NCBI GenBank assembly: GCA_947652605.1
Contig: OX393578.1
Coordinates: forward strand, 3,410,001-3,474,000
DNA from: Elmis aenea
Taxonomy: Eukaryota > Arthropoda > Insecta > Coleoptera > Elmidae
DNA length: 64,000 bases
Direction of reading: 5' to 3'
The notes beneath the pieces are model-generated. The model was not told where the DNA came from. It was given only the letters and a program-made list of their open reading frames with translations, and made no database searches. A program made the position numbers and the translations under genes. Positions 57,400-64,000 of this stretch are shown here, one piece after another. Every line of letters begins with the position of its first letter. Position 1 is the first letter of the stretch.

Positions 57400-58237
57400 C
57401 TTGACATGAAAAACAAATGCAAGGGCATGGGGATGAATATAGGAGAAAGCAATATATATACTCTCCAATTTGCGGACGACCAGGTGCTTATTGTCCAAGA
57501 TCAGGATGACATCCAATACATGACAAAGAAAATTAAAGAAGAATACGAAAAAGCGGGGCTTTCAATGAATATGGAAAAAGCTAAATACCTTTGTATTAGG
57601 GGAGAATCCGGGGACCTAGAATTAGTAAGAGGAGAGAAAATATCTAAATGCAATGGCTACCAATCCCTGGGTGTAAAAATTCAAGATGATGGAAAGGATG
57701 AAAAAGAAATTCGACAACCAATAGGACGAAGAAGAGGCATCAAAAGGCTCAATGGAATATGGTGGAGTAAAGAAATAGCAAAGAAGAGAAAATACAACAT
57801 ATACAACATAGTTATTAAGAGTATAGTATTGTATGGAGCAGAAGCATGGAGGTGGACAGAAGCAGATAATCGAATTCTGGAAGCTCTGGAGATGGAAGCC
57901 CTAAGAAGATCGTGTAGAATCTCTAGACTAGATAGAGTACCGAACACAACAATTAAAGAATTAACCGGACTGAGGGAAACTGTAATACAAGAGGCAGAAA
58001 GACAACTAATTTGGTACGGACATGTCAGAATTATAGCAGACCATTGGCTGCAAAAGTGCTTGACTGGATCCCTCCCGAAAGGAGAAAACGAGACATACCC
58101 AGGTAGACATGGAACGAGAGCATCCAGAGAGCTATGAGCGAAAGAAATCTGCAAGAGGACCAGTGGCAGGATAGGAAGGGGTGAGGAACAGTCTGGGGAT
58201 CGGACAGTGCCGACAGACGCTATAGAACCGATTTATA
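57400..58237 (+). pseudogene. RTE-like LINE copy C, RT motif C to 3' end
   Basis: The longest frame in the window (243 codons from 57406) starts inside the RT domain. It has the catalytic motif LQFADDQVLIVQDQDDIQYM, then EEYEKAGLSMNMEKAKYL, GIKRLNGIWWSKEIAKKRKY, KSIVLYGAEAWRWTEADNRI, LEALEMEALRRSCRISRLDR and QLIWYGHV. It loses the family frame near 58050, where the alternative frame continues with PPERRKR and SIQRAMSERNLQEDQWQDRK. The endonuclease and the first RT motifs are missing because the copy is 5'-truncated, as is usual for LINEs. It resembles HmRTE-type endonuclease-reverse transcriptases. The 3' motif GAACCGATTT lies at 58225-58234. Confidence 0.92.
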
Positions 58238-59106
58238 AACATAAAAAAGTTTTCTGGGGTTTTCTTTAGCCCCAACTAATAATGATATTTTCGTATTTGA
58301 ATCTAGGAACAATGTCTTTGAGTATTAGGTAATAATCTTTAGGTAGCTTAGCAGATAGGCAAAATTACTAAATATTTAATTACAATATTCAGTATGAAGT
58401 CACCCTATTAACTATTTAATACAAGTAATTGTTATACTGTGCTTGTATAGTGGTATACATAAAGGATTGTTTTATCCTTCAGAAGTGCGATTAATACAAA
58501 TACCAAACAGATCTAGCTTGTTGAAAACGTTTACAAATTAATAATATTTAACAAATTAATACTTAAAATGTATGAAAGGCACGGGATTTGCGCAAATGAA
58601 CACCATTGTGAGATATAATAAGTCGCTTTGAGTTTCTGCTAATACTTTGATTCGAATGGAGCTTGAGATGTTATAGAGGCCCAGATTTGTTTAAATTTAT
58701 TTTAATGAATTACACTGAATTACGTTTAAGGTACTTGTATTTTATAGAGCTTACTGAATAAATAATCTCTGAACGCTTCGTATAAAACTTGTATAGAAAA
58801 GCGTTTTAAAATAATTGTTTTCAATGTTTGTACAATTCCTAGAACACACCGCAGGCAAATTCGTTTTATGTGAAAGCAATTTTGCAGGTAAAAGGAAAGT
58901 TTTGTCTTTGCGGTACAAAATTCAGAGTTTAATCTCCTGAAACATTTCGTTTATTGCACAATTATAATGAATTACAAAGTTTGTTGATATTAATTTTATG
59001 AAATTTTCTAGTACAGGCTTAGCCAATAGGTATGACGGGGATTTAGTAGATTTCAGAATAAAAACTTAATTTAATAGATTAAATTACGCCGTTTTACTGC
59101 ATGCAT
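58238..59106. other. Gene-free DNA
   Basis: The stretch from about 59000 to 59106 may be the 3' end of the transposon whose transposase tail follows, but no terminal repeat could be paired. Confidence 0.4.
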
Positions 59107-59418
59107 CTAGTGTTTAAAAGTAACTTCGTTCAAATGATTCCCATGAGAATTAATACATAGACGTAATCTCGTAACAAAATTCAACATCACACGCTGCAAT
59201 ACATCGCGATTGATATCCCTTACTTCACGTTCAATTGCAAGTTTCAGTTCTTGAAGTGTGCGTGGTTTATCCCTCTACACTCTAGACTTGAGATAGCCCC
59301 ATAAATAAAAGTCAGGGGCACTCAGGTCCGGTGATCTTGCAGGCCAATGATTGTCACCGAATTGTGAGACAACTCTTCCCGGCAAAAATTCTCGCACAGT
59401 GTTTATCGACTGAAGAGC
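59107..59418 (-). pseudogene. IS630/Tc1-type (DDE_3) transposase C-terminus
   Basis: The minus strand reads LQSINTVREFLPGRVVSQFG, then WPARSPDLSAPDFYLWGYLK, SRV, stop, RDKPRTLQELKLAIEREV, then LQRVMLNFVTRLRLCINSHG. WPARSPDLSAPDFYLWGYLK is the hallmark around the last catalytic residue of this transposase group in insects. One in-frame TAG replaces the expected tyrosine codon. The upstream two thirds of the protein are missing, and a satellite-family unit follows within about 20 bases. It belongs to the same broad family as 33046-33262 but is a different lineage. Confidence 0.88.
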
Positions 59419-59437
59419 TGTTTTAAAATAACCCAAA

Positions 59438-59560
59438 TGTATGTCCTTGCATTTTTGATTGGATAAAACTTAAAAGTTTTGCAATAGTCTATATATTTTC
59501 CAAAAATGCTAAAGACCCAGCAAGCAGTAAATTTCCACCTTTGGTTTGTTCAAAAATATA
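59438..59560 (+). repeat. Dispersed unit of the ~165-bp satellite family
   Basis: TTTTGCAATAGTCTATATAT, AATGCTAAAGACCC and AAATTTCCACC follow the same order as in the 22260-22960 array and in the same orientation. It abuts the transposase relic at 59107-59418. Confidence 0.55.
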
Positions 59561-61067
59561 TGTGATTGCTAAATTAACTTATTTATACTACATAATTAAA
59601 TCATTTCAATCATTCAAGCTTTTATCTAACACACAAAGTTTGTTGTTCTTTGACAAATCAATTACAAACAAAAATATTCAAAAAGAAAAATTGCTTAACA
59701 AAGCTTTTTTTTTTAATGTATCAAATTGCAGTTACAAAAGTGTTTGTATAAATGCTTATTATTTTATAGCCACACAATAATAATATACAAACCATTTTCA
59801 ATAATTTTCGGCGCACGACCCTCAAAAATTCGTTCTCTACCGAAGCAAATTACCATTTTGAAGCGCGGTTTATTACATTATAATACTCCCAACACGTTTT
59901 CAAAAGAAAGAGAAATTAATTAAAGCGTTCCTGTTGATTTAATTCCATAAAAGAAATATCAACGTCAGGATTTTTAATAAAACTTTCTAAAAAAGAAAAA
60001 TGAATGAATTCGATCGATCGATCAAGAGTGTTTTCTATCAAAGACAAAAGAATATCGTTCCTTTCACTGCGCTTAATTTAAAATGCTCTTCAATACCATT
60101 TTTAAAAGTTCATTTGCCAAAGAGACCGCGTAAAATAATCCTTTGAATCTACAAGCAGAATACGACGATAAAATTTGCTTGCTGCGTGCCAATTTCAATT
60201 TTCTCCTTTGAATTTTTGACTTTATCGCGAGTTTAAATTCAACAATAACCACAATTTGCTTATTTAAATACGAAACAATGCTTGAGTCGTTATTAGGTCA
60301 CTGGAAACAATTAAAATGTAACGTACACACTTTGCGTTGGAGCTTCGACAAAGGTATTTGATATGTTTTTATTAAATCCTGAATCAGACGAGGGTAAAAC
60401 AGACTGACAGCGAATTAAAAACATTAGGAGACAGTGAGTTGACAAAGAGTACTTGTTTAGAGTTTTCCCACATAGTCTTTTTAATTTGACACGCCAGTAG
60501 ACGCAGCGAAGTCGAGTTGAAAGGGTCCTAGAATACTCAAAGCGATATTTTGCTGTTTTAACAACAAAAATTGTTGCAATTATCGAAACCAACAAATAAA
60601 ATTCAAACTGTAGTTTCTACATGACTGTATGAGTGCTTTTAGTTGAGCGATTGATTTGAAATATAAATACAGGTACGGGTGATTCAAAAACAAATATACA
60701 TACTTTGGTAGTTAATTACTTGTGTGTTTATTTAGTTAATTTTAAATAAACAAATTTTTCATTTAGAGCAAATACTAGGATAGGGATCAAAAATAAAAAC
60801 AGTTCATTTTAAATGCCCAAATTATCTGTTTAATTTGAACAAGGTTTTATTGACATCGTAAGGAAACTGATGTGCAAACATCTATAAATGTACCTATTTG
60901 CAATTGTACGCTAATAATATTGGTTCGTGCCCCAATCCTACAAAAACTGTGAGTTTTGTGGCATAGGTTTTAAGGTATCTAGTGAAACAAAAGTATGTGT
61001 TAATTCTTTTAGCAATATCAGTAGCGCTTCTACCAGAATGGAGATCTTTAAGGGTACTTCAAATATC
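59561..61067. other. Gene-free AT-rich DNA
   Basis: The frames at 59541-59780, 59726-59923 and 60311-60595 have no motif. A short GATC run lies near 60010. Confidence 0.45.
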
Positions 61068-61090
61068 TTCTTCTTCTTCTTCTTCTTCTT
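61068..61090. repeat. TTC microsatellite, LINE 3' tail
   Basis: About seven TTC units directly follow the LINE 3' motif (read on the minus strand), so they are best explained as the LINE's own tail. Confidence 0.85.
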
Positions 61091-61156
61091 AATCGGTTCC
61101 TCTTGTACCCTTCGGTGTCGAGGTATGCTTTTCTATTTCTGTATTAAGTTTCTCCA

Positions 61157-61631
61157 CTCCTTCCCAGGGCTCGAAACCGAAAAAATTTTTGGTTAACGGT
61201 TAACCGAAATCGAGAACTTTATTTTTATAACGGTTTTTGTTGAAAAACCGGTTTTATTCGTAAAAAACCGGTTTAGAAAAAACGGGTTAAATTAACCGGT
61301 TTTTAAAATTATTTAGATCAGGAATGCAAAGTATGAAATGATATTATTTATTTATAATTTCATAATAAATGTACAATCAAGAGTTCAGTAATGACTTTTG
61401 GTAAACTAATCACATTTACTACAGATTTTGTATTTTTCATCGTAATTTTTATTAAAAAAAAGACGTTAAAAAAACCGGTTTTTTATTATTTTGGTTAAAG
61501 GTTACCGTTTTTTTTGCCTTTAAAAATAACGGTTTCGGTTTCGGTTAAAAATCACTTTTTCTGACAAAAAATAACGGTTAACCGGTTTTTTAAACCGGTT
61601 TAAAAAACCGGTTTCATGCCCTGCTCCTTCC
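61157..61631. mobile_element. Non-autonomous hAT element with 8-bp duplication, inside a LINE
   Basis: The 459-bp element (61165-61623) begins CAGGGCTCGAAACCG and ends CCGGTTTCATGCCCTG; the inverse of that end, CAGGGCATGAAACCGG, matches the start. CTCCTTCC flanks it on both sides (61157-61164 and 61624-61631). Both ends are packed with AACCGGTT and GGTTAACC words. Removing the element and one duplication joins the two halves of the LINE tail. A truncated copy lies at 6241-6495. Confidence 0.93.
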
Positions 61632-62148
61632 TATCGTTAGCTAATTGTGGCAAATCTTTCCATCTGACTCCTTTTTCTTCTCTGCCTCCCTTCTTTTTCC
61701 TATTTTATGCTTGGTTTTCCTCTATTAATTTTTCCCTCCATCTTCATTTTCTAACAATATATACTTTCTGGCATGCTTAGTAGATGTCCAAGCCATCTTA
61801 ATTGATTCGTCTCCATCTTTTTCTTAATATCTGTTACTCCTAGGTTATTTCGAATTTTTTCGTTACTGATTTTATCGATCTGTCTACATCCCTCTATTCT
61901 TCTCAGAAATCTAATTTCCTGTACCTGTATTGTTTGTTTTGGTTTTCGTGTGTTAGTGTCCAAGTTTCTGAACTGTACGTGAGAATGGGTACGTACACTG
62001 CATTAAAAACTCGCGTCTTCGTTTCTTTTGATATCTCTTTCTTGCTTATCAAACATTTATTAGTGGCTTCAAATATAAGTACCTTAAATGCAATGTTTTT
62101 ATTGATAATTTTCGCTCTGACGTTGACTCTAAATAAAAAATGTATCAC

Positions 62149-63685
62149 AATGAAATATTTAAAAGACTTACAAGATTATAATTACCTAAAACTGCATATA
62201 TTTTTTGAGGTATCACTTAAAAAATTACTTACTTTATCTCTAAGAGAATTGCTTTTTGAACAGAATTTTTAGCAGATTTAAGACTCGTCTCTTAGCAGGT
62301 TATTATTTTCTTGTTAGGAAATTTACTGAGAAAATAATCTACTTACAAAGAGCTGAGATTTTTCCTTAACATAATATGTTGAATAAAAGATACGGTTTTC
62401 ACTTTAAAATGTTAAGATAATCTTTTTGACTAAAAAAAATTGGAAACATTTATGGAAACTGATATGATTTGGCCAATTTTAATTGATTTCTAAAATTATT
62501 TATTTTGCTGTTCTGTAGTTAAATTGATTCGATTTCAACAGTGCTAAGACAGCACACTCTATTTTCGCTTTTCAGCATTCAACGAAGTTCAATTTCGTTA
62601 ATAATTCCATTTGGTTCTCAATTTCGTTCTTTTATCAAGGGACATCTTATTTTTGTTTGTTTCCAACGTACTTTTTGCCCTCGAAGAGTTACTCCCACAT
62701 TAATACAATAATTAAAAATGTACTAGGATGTAAAATAAACAAAGACTTAATTAAACAACGAACAATAGCTTCGGAAATATATTATATTGTGCGAACGAAT
62801 ATAAAAGATATTTGAACGCGATATTTTGCGTTGTGTTTTATAAAAGTAATCGCAACTGTATTTGTTTTACAAAAACTGCTGAATAGACTGCATTACGTGA
62901 TGGTTTGTTAAATGAACCGACACATTTCCATTATACGCACAATGTATTTACATTGTTGTTGTTTTAAATTTTTGTTTTGCATTCTGAGAGCGTATTTTAT
63001 AATTGAAAAACAATAAATGTTAGTTATTATTTGCTTTGAGAGAAGAAATAACGTATTTAAACAAGAGTTATAACGTAATTCAACGAATAATTTCGGGAAT
63101 ACGAAGAGAATGGTTTCTTCTTTACTATTTCTAAGGCATTGTATAATAGCTAACTAACTTGCAATTACTCGGTAGGAAATAATCACTTTAATATTTCCCA
63201 AATGCAAGGCCTTTTTTTTTTTAAAAGGGACAACTATGAAATTATAGAAAATACAATCTGGCAGCACGCACAAAATTTGTTCTGCAACACATTATTTGGA
63301 CGTGTTGTTTCCAACGTTTTGCAATTTTAACTTTTCGGCTAATACATTTCAGTCTTTGAAGCATTTATATTAAAATTACATCAAGATTAAACGAAAATTT
63401 GCAAACAACCGACTTCTCAAAGTCCTAATGATTGTTAAATTTATTTTGGACTCGTTGCCACGCTGTTGTTCTTTAATGCTGATTAATTTTGTTCGTGAAA
63501 AGAAACCAATGTTGTCTGAGTTGGCGTCACAATTTTAAGATCATATTTTCACCGTTGGTATTCCAATATTTTTGTTCATTTTCATTCAGTCGACGTTCGT
63601 GGATGCCTTTGCGTTTTGTATTATAAGATCTTATCTTTGTGAGTTTACATACCTTCTTCGGACGTCCTTTGTTTGGTTGGCATTA
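62149..63685. other. Gene-free AT-rich DNA
   Basis: No coding, RNA or repeat signal was recognised. Confidence 0.45.
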
Positions 63686-64000
63686 GGGTTTATACAAAAA
63701 CCGACTTTTAAAAAACCGGTTTTCGAATACCAGTTTTTCCAAAAAACCGGTTAAAACCGGTTTTCGAATAGTTTAAAAACACAATTTAAACGTCATAAAA
63801 TACTTTATATTTCATCATTTTATAAATACCTATACAAAGCTAATTGAGCTGGGTCTTACTGTATTTAAAGCTTCAAACAGTGTGTCCAAATTCTTTATTC
63901 TTTTATTAGTTGATTTAAATACTGCAAATTCTGCCTTAAGGGTATTCGGATTTGCTGTTTTTGCTAAAGGTTCCTCGATAAATTTAAGAATTGATTTCTC
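63686..64000 (-). mobile_element. hAT element, 3' end, continuing past the window
   Basis: TAGGGTTTATACAAAAACCG at 63686 has the look of a hAT end and is followed by AAACCGGTTTTCGAA-like blocks similar to those of the CAGGGC elements. The minus strand upstream encodes a hAT transposase C-terminus. The other end lies beyond 64000. Confidence 0.7.
63830..64000 (-). pseudogene. hAT transposase, C-terminal dimerisation domain (partial)
   Basis: The minus strand is open from the window edge for 56 codons to a TAG. It contains LKAEFAVFKSTNKRIKNLDT followed by LFEALNTVRPSSISFV. The family pattern in the hAT C-terminal dimerisation region is NLxxLxxALxTVxPTSxxxERxFS. Here the protein stops just after PSSI, so the ERxFS part and the remainder are missing. 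Whether the upstream catalytic part is intact cannot be seen. Its position just inside an AACCGGTT-rich end makes it a candidate source family for the small hAT copies at 6241 and 61165. Confidence 0.8.

Larger units (their letters stand above)
61068..62148 (-). pseudogene. RTE-like LINE 3' part with GAA-repeat tail, split by a hAT element
   Basis: On the minus strand the first frame (62148-61903) contains KCLISKKEISKETKTRVFNA, VYVPILTYSSETWTL. A second frame (61963-61751) continues with IQVQEIRFLRRIEGCRQIDK and NQLRWLGHLLSMPE. A third, shorter frame then gives PQLANDRKEWRN. The copy ends in GAACCGATT and a microsatellite (GAA on the minus strand, 61068-61090); short tandem tails are typical of RTE-type LINEs. 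A hAT element is inserted in the tail (61165-61623). RT and endonuclease cores are absent. Confidence 0.87.

Noticed and set aside
57681..58154. 157-codon minus-strand frame
   Set aside because: It is the shadow of LINE copy C on the plus strand, which has clear RT motifs.
61934..62272. 112-codon plus-strand frame
   Set aside because: It is antisense to the LINE remnant at 61068-62148.

Overview
The window looks like AT-rich, repeat-filled DNA from an insect, most likely a beetle. The insect call rests on the mobile-element mix: Jockey-type and RTE-like LINEs, IS630/Tc1-type, piggyBac-like and hAT elements, a tRNA-derived SINE, and many short elements that begin with TACAGGGTG and end with the reverse complement. 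The order is an inference. I could not recognise any host protein-coding exon, rRNA, functional tRNA or CRISPR array. The window is best read as an intergenic desert or a very large intron, and almost every recognisable reading frame is the broken remains of a transposon protein.

Layout. 1-10 kb: mostly unique AT-rich DNA, with a piggyBac-like 3' end (2.6-3.0 kb), a TA-flanked terminal-inverted-repeat element (4.3-5.0 kb), and a tandem repeat interrupted by a hAT fragment (6.1-6.8 kb). 10-20 kb: a deleted Jockey LINE (10.2-11.1), a tRNA-derived SINE with 13-base target duplications (11.2-11.45), a TIR element (12.4-13.3), LINE copy A (13.5-14.25), a half foldback (15.4-16.2) and nested inverted repeats (17.8-18.7). 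20-30 kb: scrambled Jockey pieces, a hairpin MITE with 12-bp internal repeats (20.6), a ~165-bp satellite array (22.3-22.9), a 212-bp palindrome (27.3), LINE ORF pieces and a complete hAT-type element with 8-bp target duplications (28.75-29.47). 30-42 kb: a TAA microsatellite, a 1.9-kb palindrome carrying two divergent copies of a transposase C-terminus (32.1-34.0), two LINE tails, a hairpin MITE (39.0-39.5) and a 1.0-kb foldback (41.2-42.2). 42-64 kb: a second foldback copy (47.1-47.9), two more copies of a hairpin MITE, an RT fragment (50.1-50.4), LINE copies B and C (52.2 and 57.4-58.2), a repeat with a hammerhead-like fold (55.9), an IS630-type transposase end (59.1-59.4), a LINE tail split by a hAT element (61.1-62.1) and the C-terminus of a hAT transposase running off the window edge.

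The elements form a layered record of insertion rather than a working gene set. A hAT element sits inside a LINE tail with a clear 8-bp duplication, another hAT fragment breaks a tandem repeat, and inverted duplication has turned parts of IS630-type elements into long palindromes. All proteins listed are truncated, frameshifted or lack catalytic parts, so transposition here would need proteins from elsewhere. The strongest patterns for follow-up are the long near-perfect palindromes (possible hairpin-RNA sources), the 3' terminal motif shared by six RTE-like LINE fragments, and the relic hammerhead-like fold. I did not find a convincing novel multi-gene system.
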